DNA from: Bacteroidales bacterium
Lineage (GTDB): Bacteria > Bacteroidota > Bacteroidia > Bacteroidales > UBA932
Assembly (NCBI GenBank): GCA_017548985.1
Contig: JAFYYW010000037.1
Location: 1 to 64,000 of the forward strand
Direction of reading: 5' to 3'
DNA length: 64,000 nt
Shown here: positions 54,467 through 63,141 of the stretch, piece after piece
Layout: each line of letters starts with the position of its first letter
How positions within the stretch are numbered: the first letter of the stretch is position 1
Notes under the pieces: generated by a model
The model's database searches: none
What the model was told of the DNA's origin: nothing
The model's input: the letters and a program-made list of their open reading frames with translations, nothing else
Program-made: the position numbers and the translations under genes

Positions 54467-57031
54467 TTATAATTCTATGTCATACTTGCCGCAAGAATAT
54501 TCTTTCCCGGCAACCGTGGCCGTGACGCCGACAGGAAGCTCAAAATGAAGGTCGCGGCCATTCCGAACGACCTTTATCTCACCATAGGGAGTCCTTTGCG
54601 TGACCTCGACACTCCCCAAACCTTCCGGGATCTGAGGCTCTATCCGGATATGCCTGTATCCGGGAGCGTCAGGGATAATCCCACCTAAAGCCTGGTAGAA
54701 CCAGCTCCCGATACCGTTGAAACAATTATGGAGACGGCTACGCCTCGCGTTCCAATGCTCCCAAGTCCCGGTCGCGCCATTGTCGAGCATATTAAGGTAG
54801 CCCGGATAACCATGCTTCTTGAGCATACCGAACATATAGTCGCACTCCCCTGCCAAAGTGGCCCATTCCGTGATCACGGGAATACCGACGAGACCGGTCT
54901 TCAGATAGCCGTCATATTCAGCAGCCGTGCGCTCCAACAGTTTGTCTCTCACTTGTTTCCGAAGATTGTCCGGAACTATTCCCACAAGCATTGGATATGC
55001 CATGTCAATCTGGGATCCACTGGCGTAGATAGAGCTTTCCGGATGGAAAAGCTTGTCGTTGATGACTTTGGCGAGGGAATCGTATCTGGTTTGGAATTCA
55101 GTGGCGTCCGCCTCCTTCCCGAGCAAACGGGCGATCTGGACAAGGTCAAGGTAAACCTGGCAGAGTGAGCAGTTGTTGACAAGGTCGACGGATTCAGGAT
55201 CCCTGACATCAACTCCGTCCGGAGCCGCCCAGTCTCCCAGGAACCAGTGCCTGTATTCAGTCTCAGGCCATTCCTTCAGAAGACCGTCCACAGTGTAGGC
55301 GTCGACATATTCAAGCCAATGCCTCATCGTGGGATAACACCTCTCTATCAATCGTTTATCGCCATAACTCATATATGTCCTCCATGGCGCTTGGACTATG
55401 AAACCGCACCAATAAGGACCGCCACCAGCCCTCCATGGAGTCGGCGCGGTGTGAGGAAGCCCGCCATCCTCGCGGATGACATCGTTCCATGCCTGGAGCC
55501 AGTTGGCATACAAAGGGGCCACATCGAACAAGATCTGAAGAGACAGGGTGGAGGCGTTACCGTCCCCTCCGTAACCAAGCCTCTCAAGGTTCGCGCAATC
55601 AACCATGTAGCCGTCAAAGGCAAGGTTCTCCATTGTGTAGGCAACCATATCATGGATCTTGTTCAGTTCCTCGTCAGAGCATTTGAACGTGGAGGTACCT
55701 TTGAAGTCAGTACGCATCCGAAGGGCCTTGATATCCTCCAGCTTCGGGGCCTCGGGAATACTGTCAAGGATGACATACCTGAACACGTGGTGGTTGAACC
55801 TGTTGAGGAACCTGTCTCCATCCGGACTGCCTGAAGATATGTAATCATTGCGGCTGACAGGTTTGAATGTGCCGTCAGTCTCCTGGAAATCAGCGAAAGA
55901 GGCTGTCGATTGGTGCCCTTCGGGGAGTTGGGGAAGCCTTATGTCCAACAGTCCATTGACTATGCGGCCGAAATCAACGACCCAGCTGCCCTCGCCATTC
56001 GGCTTTATGCTCCGCGCGGTAAGTGTCTCCTGGACCACGCAAGGTTCACACATCTGCGGTGTCTCCTTGATTCCTTCGACCTTGACGACATCCACAGGCA
56101 CCCAATTCAAACGGTCAAGCGATTGGTTATCAAAAGATTCCGGAGCCACAGAGGCATCAATGGACTCACCTCCGAAACCTCCGTAACGCCAGCTTGTCAA
56201 CTCCTTATATCCGCTCCAGGCCCCTTGCCAAGATGAGTCAGTACACAAGATGGCGGACGCCCCATCGGGAGCGACTTCGTCAAGTTCCGCTTTCATGAGA
56301 GCTCCCTCATATACGGGCTTGAAAACCTTGTACCATCCAGTGCCGGTCCAAAGGACTATCTCGTTCTTTCCCTTCTTGAGTAATGAAGTCACGTCATAAG
56401 CCATTATGAGGGACCTTTTGTCCAATTGGGAGACGGCCGGGGACAAGACCGCGTCAGAGACCGCCTGCCCATTAATATATGCCTCATGATAACCTAACGA
56501 GTTGACATAGAGGACCGCCATAGCCGGAACACGGTCCATGTCAAAACTCTTTCTCAGTAATGAGGACCTTAATTCTCCGGGGACGGCGCCGATATAATCA
56601 CCCTTGAGGGTATCCTCACCTATTATGCCTATTCCGAAGCGCTGAGGGGTGCTCCATTTCGACGCGTTTTTATCTGATTTCCAGACTCTGACCCTCCACC
56701 AGCACTGTTGCCTGGACGTCAATTCTGTTCCGAAATATGGCACCATCACTTGCTCGGCTGAGACAACCTTTCCTGATGACCATAAATCCGGATCGCCCGA
56801 TTTGAGCGAGGACAATGATCTCGCCACCTGTATCTCATAAGCGACCTGTTCCATCGGTTTGGCGGAACGGATCTTCCAACTGAAATGAGGTGAGGCCGAA
56901 TCTATACCAAGCGGCTCAGTCATACCCTCGCACGTGAGATCATACGCCTCGAAAGAAGGACCGCAAGAGAGGAAAGCTACGCTGAAAGTCAGAATTGATA
57001 AAACAAGAATGAATTGTTTGAATGTGGCCAT
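54467..57031 (-). CDS. GH78 alpha-L-rhamnosidase lipoprotein (copy 1)
   Basis: 854 residues from MATFKQFILVLSILTF at 57031; the frame is open to 57235, but that part lies inside the divergent copy. Lipobox AFLSC. Order of domains: N-terminal Fn3-like (about 30-130, PHFSWKIRSAKPMEQVAYEI), carbohydrate-binding beta-sandwich (about 160-330, VNSLGYHEAYINGQAVSDAV), an (alpha/alpha)6 catalytic barrel (about 430-770) with the acid region VDCANLERLGYGGDGNAS and GTWEHWNARRSRLHNCFNG, and a C-terminal beta-sandwich. It removes terminal alpha-L-rhamnose, for example from rhamnogalacturonan or flavonoid glycosides. It is a divergent paralogue of the gene at 57108-59684. Confidence 0.93.
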   Translation of the reverse strand: MATFKQFILVLSILTFSVAFLSCGPSFEAYDLTCEGMTEPLGIDSASPHFSWKIRSAKPMEQVAYEIQVARSLSSLKSGDPDLWSSGKVVSAEQVMVPYFGTELTSRQQCWWRVRVWKSDKNASKWSTPQRFGIGIIGEDTLKGDYIGAVPGELRSSLLRKSFDMDRVPAMAVLYVNSLGYHEAYINGQAVSDAVLSPAVSQLDKRSLIMAYDVTSLLKKGKNEIVLWTGTGWYKVFKPVYEGALMKAELDEVAPDGASAILCTDSSWQGAWSGYKELTSWRYGGFGGESIDASVAPESFDNQSLDRLNWVPVDVVKVEGIKETPQMCEPCVVQETLTARSIKPNGEGSWVVDFGRIVNGLLDIRLPQLPEGHQSTASFADFQETDGTFKPVSRNDYISSGSPDGDRFLNRFNHHVFRYVILDSIPEAPKLEDIKALRMRTDFKGTSTFKCSDEELNKIHDMVAYTMENLAFDGYMVDCANLERLGYGGDGNASTLSLQILFDVAPLYANWLQAWNDVIREDGGLPHTAPTPWRAGGGPYWCGFIVQAPWRTYMSYGDKRLIERCYPTMRHWLEYVDAYTVDGLLKEWPETEYRHWFLGDWAAPDGVDVRDPESVDLVNNCSLCQVYLDLVQIARLLGKEADATEFQTRYDSLAKVINDKLFHPESSIYASGSQIDMAYPMLVGIVPDNLRKQVRDKLLERTAAEYDGYLKTGLVGIPVITEWATLAGECDYMFGMLKKHGYPGYLNMLDNGATGTWEHWNARRSRLHNCFNGIGSWFYQALGGIIPDAPGYRHIRIEPQIPEGLGSVEVTQRTPYGEIKVVRNGRDLHFELPVGVTATVAGKEYSCGKYDIEL

Positions 57032-57075
57032 ATTCCAAATGTCGTTATACTGCCCAAGTCTAATCTCTAAACAAA

Positions 57076-57102
57076 CAAATTTATAAAAATTTGATAAATT
57101 TG
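57076..57102. promoter_or_regulatory. Paired divergent promoter boxes between the rhamnosidase genes
   Basis: TAAATTTG occurs on the plus strand (57095-57102) and, as its reverse complement, on the minus strand (57076-57083). Each matches TAnnTTTG and points to its own gene within a 76-bp gap. The plus-strand box ends 5 bp before its ATG, so that message may be nearly leaderless. Confidence 0.5.
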
Positions 57103-57107
57103 TAAAT

Positions 57108-59684
57108 ATGAGAAAGATAGCAAATGGTTTCCTTTTGTTCGCCCTGGCTGTCCTGGCCATCTCCTGCGGACCTTCATTCGATGTGTATGACCTGAAATGC
57201 GAGAACCTCTCCGAACCTCTAGGCATCGACTCCACAATTCCTCATTTCAGCTGGAAGATCCGTTCCGCCAAACCGATGGAACAAGTCGCTTATGAGATCC
57301 AAGTGGCTCCTTCAAAAGAAGCCCTGACATCGGGAAAATCTTATCTATGGTCCTCTGGGAGAGTAGCTTCCGCCAATCAAGTGATGGTACCTTACTCAGG
57401 AAACGGCCTTTCCTCACGGCAAATTTGCTGGTGGAGAGTCAGGGTCTGGAATTCAGACAAGAAGGTCTCCGCCTGGAGTGAGCCCCAACGTTTCGGGATA
57501 GGCATAACTGGTGGGGACACTCTTGAAGGAAAGTATATCGGATCGGTTCCGGGAGAAGGCCGTTCCCCGATACTACGGAAAAGATTCTCCGTGGAGGAAA
57601 TACCAGGACTGTCTGTCTTGTATGTGAATTCCTTGGGCTATCATGAGGCTTATATCAACGGGAAAAAGGTCTCTGACGCGGTCCTCAATCCCGCCGTGTC
57701 CCAGCTCGACAAAAGATCCCTTATCGTGGCATACGATGTCACCGGTTTGTTGACGAAAGGAGAGAACGAGATAGCCTTGTGGACAAGTTCCGGGTGGTAC
57801 AAGCCGAAGTCTTTCGGCGCTATCTATGACGGTCCTGTCGTGAAGGCTGAGCTGGACGCCGTGTCTCCTGAGGGAGCGAAGCGTATTGTTGTCACAGACG
57901 AGACCTGGCAAGGCACCTGGAGCGGCTACCGGGATCTCGGGGACTGGCGCGCCTGGCGTTTTGGAGGCGAGGCCATCGACGCCGGAGTCCTGCCTTCCTC
58001 GATGAGTGCGGAGGACCTGGACAAGATGACATGGGAACCTGTTGACATTGTGGATATTGAAGGTATAGAGGCCACTATGATGATGTGCGAGCCCTGCCTT
58101 ATCCAGGAGTGTCTCCCGGCAGTCAGTGTCAAGCCATATGGGGATAACGGAGGCTACCTGGTTGATTTCGGCCGTGTGATGAACGGCATGTTGGACATAA
58201 AACTTCCACCGATGAGGGAAGGCGATATCGCCACAGCTTCATTCTTTGATGATTTCGAACAAGACGGGACATTCAACCCTGTAACCGTAAACCAATATGT
58301 CTCATCAGGTTCCGCTGACGGGGACCATCTGGTCAACAAGTTCAATCACCACGTCTTCCGCTATGTCCTTCTGGACAGTCTAGGGACCGCTCCGGATGCG
58401 AAGGACATCCAGGCTTTGAGAATGCGCACAGACTATAAAAGCACCGCCTCATTCGAGTCCTCCGACGAGGATCTCAACGCCATCCATGACATGATCAGGT
58501 ACACCTTGGAGAATCTCGCCTTTGACGGTTACATGGTCGACTGCGCCAATATTGAGCGCCTCGGCTACGGTGGGGACGGAAACGCCTCCACCCTCTCCCT
58601 CCAGATCATGTTCGGGACCTCGCCTCTTTACATCAACTGGCTGCAAGCGTGGAATGACGCTATCCAACCTGACGGTGGCCTGCCTCACACGGCCCCGTGT
58701 CCTTACCCGGCCGGGGGTGGTCCTTACTGGTGCGGATTCATCGTCCAAGCGCCTTGGAGGACATACATGAGTTATGGAGACAAGCGTTTGCTTGAGAGAT
58801 GCTATCCCCAGATGAAGCTCTGGCTTGAATATGTTGACGCACACACGGTTGACGGACTCCTTAAGAGATGGCCTGACACCGGTTACAGGGCGTGGTACCT
58901 GGGTGACTGGGCAGCGCCGGAGGGAGTCGACGTAACCGATCCACAATCTATAGACCTGGTCAACAACTGCTCCTTATGCCAAGTCTACAAGGAGCTTGAG
59001 GCTATCGCGGGAGTCGTGGGACATCCTGAGGATGCCGCTGAATATAAGGCACGGTACGAGGCTTTGGCCATGAGGATAAACGAGGCACTTCTCGATCGGA
59101 GGAATTATATCTACGGCAGTGGCTCCCAAGTGGATATGGCATATCCTCTATTGACAGGGATCGTACCTCCGGACCTGCTTGGAAAGGTCAGGGACAAACT
59201 CTTCGAGCGCACGGCCGATATCTATGACAACCATCTGAAAACCGGCCTCGTGGGTGTGCCTGTCATAGCCGAGTGGGCCACCCTAGCGAAAGAATGCGAT
59301 TGGTTCTACAACCTTCTCAAGCAACGGACCTATCCTGGCTATCTGTACATGATAGACAATGGGGCCACCGCCACTTGGGAGCATTGGGACGCTAACCGGA
59401 GCCGTCTCCACAACTGTTTCAACGGTATCGGAAGCTGGTTCTACCAGGCTCTTGGAGGAATAATTCCCGATGCCCCGGGCTACAGGCACATAATCCTGAA
59501 TCCACAGATTCCCGAGGGACTCGAAAAAGTCAGTGTTACCCAAGAGACCCCTTACGGGACCATCGTTATAAAGAGAACCGGCAGGAAACTGCATTTCGAG
59601 CTTCCTGTCGGCGTTTCAGCGACTTTCCAATGGAAGGAATATCCAAGCGGAAAACACGACGTCGAGATCAATCCTGGGCAATAG
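57108..59684 (+). CDS. GH78 alpha-L-rhamnosidase lipoprotein (copy 2)
   Basis: 858 residues. Lipobox LAISC followed by GPSFDVYDL, almost as in copy 1 (GPSFEAYDL). Domains match copy 1 throughout: PHFSWKIRSAKPMEQVAYEI, VNSLGYHEAYINGKKVSDAV, YMVDCANIERLGYGGDGNAS, GGGPYWCGFIVQAPWRTYMS and TWEHWDANRSRLHNCFNGIG. Long identical blocks in the catalytic barrel and weaker similarity in parts of the N-terminal half indicate a fairly recent duplication followed by divergence, perhaps for different rhamnosyl linkages. The last 17 bp overlap the convergent kinase-like gene. Confidence 0.93.
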   Translation: MRKIANGFLLFALAVLAISCGPSFDVYDLKCENLSEPLGIDSTIPHFSWKIRSAKPMEQVAYEIQVAPSKEALTSGKSYLWSSGRVASANQVMVPYSGNGLSSRQICWWRVRVWNSDKKVSAWSEPQRFGIGITGGDTLEGKYIGSVPGEGRSPILRKRFSVEEIPGLSVLYVNSLGYHEAYINGKKVSDAVLNPAVSQLDKRSLIVAYDVTGLLTKGENEIALWTSSGWYKPKSFGAIYDGPVVKAELDAVSPEGAKRIVVTDETWQGTWSGYRDLGDWRAWRFGGEAIDAGVLPSSMSAEDLDKMTWEPVDIVDIEGIEATMMMCEPCLIQECLPAVSVKPYGDNGGYLVDFGRVMNGMLDIKLPPMREGDIATASFFDDFEQDGTFNPVTVNQYVSSGSADGDHLVNKFNHHVFRYVLLDSLGTAPDAKDIQALRMRTDYKSTASFESSDEDLNAIHDMIRYTLENLAFDGYMVDCANIERLGYGGDGNASTLSLQIMFGTSPLYINWLQAWNDAIQPDGGLPHTAPCPYPAGGGPYWCGFIVQAPWRTYMSYGDKRLLERCYPQMKLWLEYVDAHTVDGLLKRWPDTGYRAWYLGDWAAPEGVDVTDPQSIDLVNNCSLCQVYKELEAIAGVVGHPEDAAEYKARYEALAMRINEALLDRRNYIYGSGSQVDMAYPLLTGIVPPDLLGKVRDKLFERTADIYDNHLKTGLVGVPVIAEWATLAKECDWFYNLLKQRTYPGYLYMIDNGATATWEHWDANRSRLHNCFNGIGSWFYQALGGIIPDAPGYRHIILNPQIPEGLEKVSVTQETPYGTIVIKRTGRKLHFELPVGVSATFQWKEYPSGKHDVEINPGQ

Positions 59685-60306
59685 CCTTAAGGATGACCTC
59701 AACAGCCTCATCTTCAGTAAGATAGTCCATATTCAGGACAATGTCATAATTCCGCAAGTCATAACGGCTTGTGGAGGCATATTTCTGGATGTAATTCTCC
59801 CTGGCCTTGTCGACACGGGCAATCACGTCTTCCGCCTCTTTCTCAGAAAGCTCCTGCTTACGCATGATCCTTTCGACTCGATTGGGCTTAGAGGCATGGA
59901 TGAACACGTCCAACTTGTTGGGATGGTCTTTAAGCACAAAGAAACCGGACCTTCCGGCTATCACACAGGAGGACTCGTCAGCAAGCGACTGGAGGATTTG
60001 GCTCTCATAGTTGAAAATCTCTTCCGAAGTCACTTCCGGAGTGTACTCCGACCCTTTGGGAATGAACATCTCGGAACCGAACTCTGGGGTGATCCTGGAG
60101 AAGAGGTCTTCGAGCCACATCTTCTTCCTTCCTTTGATACTCTCAATCTCGGAAGCGCTGAGTCCGAACATCTCGGTCAGTTTCTTAATCAACTGCTTGT
60201 CGCAGAAACGAACGCCAAGCCTTTCGGCGAGTTTCCTTCCGACAGTCCTTCCACCAGATCCCACTTCGCGGCTGATGGTAATCACAAATTTCTCTTTGGT
60301 GTTCAT
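59668..60306 (-). CDS. Cytidylate kinase-like family protein
   Basis: 212 residues. The P-loop region reads ITISREVGSGGRTVGRKLAE, where G-S-G-G-R-T is the variant loop of the Cytidylate_kin2 family rather than the canonical GPxGSGKS of Cmk. Other marks are RFCDKQLIKKL, CVIAGRSGFFVLKDHPNKLD, FIHASKPNRVERIMRKQELS and YDLRNYDIVLNMDYLTEDEA. Real substrate is unknown; it may phosphorylate a nucleotide other than CMP. A -7 box lies 19 bp before the ATG. Confidence 0.9.
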   Translation of the reverse strand: MNTKEKFVITISREVGSGGRTVGRKLAERLGVRFCDKQLIKKLTEMFGLSASEIESIKGRKKMWLEDLFSRITPEFGSEMFIPKGSEYTPEVTSEEIFNYESQILQSLADESSCVIAGRSGFFVLKDHPNKLDVFIHASKPNRVERIMRKQELSEKEAEDVIARVDKARENYIQKYASTSRYDLRNYDIVLNMDYLTEDEAVEVILKAIAQD

Positions 60307-60325
60307 CGTGTCAAGTTTTACACCC

Positions 60326-60333
60326 CAAATATA
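60326..60333 (-). promoter_or_regulatory. Promoter -7 box of the cytidylate kinase-like gene
   Basis: On the minus strand TATATTTG matches TAnnTTTG, 19 bp before the ATG at 60306. Confidence 0.4.
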
Positions 60334-60343
60334 TAAAAAAACA

Positions 60344-61999
60344 CTAAATAAACGAACGGGCGGCGGCGAGCGCGCAGTTGATACCGTCGATAGCTGAGGA
60401 GACTATGCCACCTGAATATCCGGCTCCTTCCCCGCATGGCAGCAAGCCCGGGAAAGCTTCCGATTCCAATGTCTCAGGATCCCTGGAAATACGTATTGGA
60501 GAAGAAGTCCTGGATTCGACACCGACGAGTAGAGCGTCATTGGTGAAGTACCCCCTGATTGAATGCTTGTTGACCTCAGGGAAAGCCTTTTGCAGCCGTG
60601 AGGAGATAAACTCCGGCAGGAGACTGTGCATCGGGGCGGGAACCACACCAGGCTTGTAGGAAGTCTCCGGGAGGTCGGAAGACACGACCCCGTTGCAGAA
60701 ATCGATCATCCTTTGAGCCGGAGCGGCCATCGGATTGTCCGAACGGGAGTGGGCATACTCCCACATCTTCTTCTCGAGAGCTTTCTGGAACTCCAGTCCC
60801 TTGAAGGCTCCAGCCTCTGAATATTCCTCCGGCACATCCTCGGGGTTGATCTGGACGACCACGCCGGCATTGGCGAACTTGCCGCTGCGCGCGGAATTGG
60901 ACATGCCGTTCATGACAATGGTCTCAGGCTCAGTGGCGGAAGGTACAAGCACACCGCCGGGGCACATGCAGAACGAGAATACCCCGCGCTCGTCAACCTG
61001 CTGGGTGAACGAGTATTCGGCGGCAGGCATCCCAGGCTCCCATTGTCCATGGTAGCGGGCCTCATTGATCAGGGACTGGGAGTGCTCCACACGGACTCCC
61101 ATGGCGAAACCCTTGGCCTCAAGGAGGCATCCCTTGGACTGGAGCATCTCATATACATCCTTCGCCGAATGACCGGTGGCAAGAATAACCTTCTTCGCCG
61201 AATACTTCACGGCCTTCGGTTTGCCGGTGGTCTTTGTCGGGTGCTCGCTGTCAAGAGCCTTGACCTCGATAGTCCCGTCCTTCTTTCTGGAAATGTCAGT
61301 GACTTTTGTCCCGAAATGATATTCCCCACCTCTCGATTCAATTGTCATCCGGATGCTCTCCACTATCTTGGGAAGGCGATCCGAGCCGATATGCGGGTGG
61401 GCATCTACCAGGATCTGGGGATTGGCGCCGAAGTTGACGAACTGCTGGAGGACTTCCCTTATGTCACCTCTCTTGGATGACCTCGTGTAGAGTTTGCCAT
61501 CGGAGAACGCCCCGGCTCCGCCCTCTCCATAGCAATAATTGGATTCGGGATCCAGTACACCCTCACGGGTGAGCTTGGCCATGTCGAACTTGCGGTCATG
61601 GACATTCTTTCCTCTTTCGAGGACCACGGGTTTGAGGCCCAGGGTGAGCAATTTGAGGGCGGCGAAAAGGCCAGCCGGACCCGCGCCGATTATGATGACC
61701 GGCTCCGAATCGGAAACATCCTTGTACTCTGCCACCTCGTACGGGACATAAGACTCGAACCGATGGTTGTAACCCTCAATCTTATACCTGTATATCACAT
61801 CATTCCTGGCGTCGATCGAACGGCGGGCGATCACACAGGTCGCCGCGGCGTTAGGGAAAGTCGGCTGATAGGACTTGGTGGGATCAATAACATTGATCAC
61901 GGCGTTGCTCCGGAGGTTCATCTCCCTCGCGGCCACTATCCTAACATCATCAGGTCTCAGGTCACGGCCCACACGGCCTGTCATCTCAAACTCAATCAT
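60344..61999 (-). CDS. NAD(P)/FAD-dependent oxidoreductase (COG2509 type)
   Basis: 551 residues, cytoplasmic. The N-terminal 90 residues form a small domain. The FAD-binding dinucleotide motif is VIIIGAGPAGLFAALKLLTL (about 97-116) followed by PVVLERGKNVHDR. Further FAD/NAD elements are GEGGAGAFSDGKLYTRSSKR, KVILATGHSAKDVYEML and the C-terminal GLLPCGEGAGYSGGIVSSAI. These enzymes are widespread and uncharacterised. It may be cotranscribed with tsaD, whose stop lies 11 bp upstream. Confidence 0.92.
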   Translation of the reverse strand: MIEFEMTGRVGRDLRPDDVRIVAAREMNLRSNAVINVIDPTKSYQPTFPNAAATCVIARRSIDARNDVIYRYKIEGYNHRFESYVPYEVAEYKDVSDSEPVIIIGAGPAGLFAALKLLTLGLKPVVLERGKNVHDRKFDMAKLTREGVLDPESNYCYGEGGAGAFSDGKLYTRSSKRGDIREVLQQFVNFGANPQILVDAHPHIGSDRLPKIVESIRMTIESRGGEYHFGTKVTDISRKKDGTIEVKALDSEHPTKTTGKPKAVKYSAKKVILATGHSAKDVYEMLQSKGCLLEAKGFAMGVRVEHSQSLINEARYHGQWEPGMPAAEYSFTQQVDERGVFSFCMCPGGVLVPSATEPETIVMNGMSNSARSGKFANAGVVVQINPEDVPEEYSEAGAFKGLEFQKALEKKMWEYAHSRSDNPMAAPAQRMIDFCNGVVSSDLPETSYKPGVVPAPMHSLLPEFISSRLQKAFPEVNKHSIRGYFTNDALLVGVESRTSSPIRISRDPETLESEAFPGLLPCGEGAGYSGGIVSSAIDGINCALAAARSFI

Positions 62000-62010
62000 T
62001 ATATATCCTG

Positions 62011-63033
62011 TTAATAATCAGCGATTCTGGAAACCGGGGCCACATCCAGTGGAGTCCTCTCCCCCGCCTTGTAACGGAACCAGCCGGCAACCGCTATCAT
62101 CGCGGCATTGTCAGTTGTGAACTTGAATTCGGGGAGATAGGTGTTCCATCCCCTCTTTTTCCCTTCCGCCTCGATCCTTGCCCTAAGCCCGCTGTTGGCC
62201 GACACTCCTCCTCCTATAGTTATCTCCTTGATCCCGGTCTGGCGGGCAGCCTTGACCAGTTTGACCATCAAAATGTCAATCAGGGTCTTCTGGAAACTGG
62301 CGCAAAGATCCTCCTTGTTCTTCTCTATGAAATCCGGATCCTTGGCCATCTCATCCCTCACGAAATACAGGAGAGAGGTCTTGACCCCGCTGAAGCTATA
62401 ATCAAGACCGGGAATCTGAGGTTTGGCGAACTGGAAACGTTTCGGATCCCCCTCTTTGGCGAGGCGGTCAATGATCGGGCCGCCGGGATAACCCAGTCCC
62501 ATCATCTTGGAGCATTTGTCGAACGCCTCCCCGACGGCATCATCGATGGTCTGCCCGAGAATAGTGTATCCGATCGGGCTATCAACCCGCACGATCTGGG
62601 AATTGCCACCGGAGACCAGGAGACAGAGGTAGGGGAAAGCTGGATGGCGGTTCTCCTTGCCTTCCTGGTCCACAAAGCCGGCCAGGATGTGTCCCTGGAG
62701 ATGGTTGACCATTATTATGGGGATGTCAAGGGCTATGCCCATAGCTTTGGCGAAAGAAGTGCCGACCAGAAGAGATCCCAAAAGTCCCGGACCTCTGGTG
62801 AATGCGATGGCGGTAAGGTCGGAAGCTTTTATACCGGCTTTATCAAGGGCCTGGCTCACTACAGGAACGATGTTCTGCTCATGTGCACGGGAGGCAAGCT
62901 CAGGGACAACCCCGCCGAAATCCTTGTGGACTTGCTGGCTGGCTATGACATTGGAAAGGAGAACCCCGTCCCTCAACACAGCCGCGGAAGTGTCGTCACA
63001 ACTCGATTCGATTCCAAGGATGTAATCCGCCAT
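62011..63033 (-). CDS. tsaD: tRNA N6-adenosine threonylcarbamoyltransferase
   Basis: 340 residues from MADYILGIESSCDDTSAA at 63033; an ATG at 63042 adds three residues. It transfers the threonylcarbamoyl group to A37 of ANN-decoding tRNAs, working with TsaB and TsaE. The ASKHA-fold marks are intact: GIESSCDDTS, ASRAHEQNIVPVVSQAL, metal-binding MVNHLQGHI (His-x3-His), LVSGGNSQIVRV, YSFSGVKTSLL and ITIGGGVSANSGLR. It is divergent from the WYL regulator. Confidence 0.97.
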   Translation of the reverse strand: MADYILGIESSCDDTSAAVLRDGVLLSNVIASQQVHKDFGGVVPELASRAHEQNIVPVVSQALDKAGIKASDLTAIAFTRGPGLLGSLLVGTSFAKAMGIALDIPIIMVNHLQGHILAGFVDQEGKENRHPAFPYLCLLVSGGNSQIVRVDSPIGYTILGQTIDDAVGEAFDKCSKMMGLGYPGGPIIDRLAKEGDPKRFQFAKPQIPGLDYSFSGVKTSLLYFVRDEMAKDPDFIEKNKEDLCASFQKTLIDILMVKLVKAARQTGIKEITIGGGVSANSGLRARIEAEGKKRGWNTYLPEFKFTTDNAAMIAVAGWFRYKAGERTPLDVAPVSRIADY

Positions 63034-63104
63034 AATACTCAAAGACTTTCACGAAGTGAACGCGAAGATAATCATTTTTATTTTTTCATAAGACAATAGT
63101 TTGT

Positions 63105-63135
63105 TATCTTTGATGTGCCTTGAAAAAGCACATCA
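63105..63135 (+). promoter_or_regulatory. Promoter -7 box and leader palindrome of the WYL regulator gene
   Basis: TATCTTTG (63105-63112) matches TAnnTTTG. It runs into TGATGTGC (63111-63118), which has a perfect inverted copy GCACATCA (63128-63135) after 9 bp. The palindrome covers the expected start of transcription, so it could be an operator for autorepression or a leader hairpin. Confidence 0.45.
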
Positions 63136-63141
63136 AGACGA

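Noticed and set aside
53539..54525. Open frame of 328 codons opposite the Gfo/Idh/MocA gene
   Set aside because: Mirror frame of a well-supported oxidoreductase; it has no start signal or recognisable domain.
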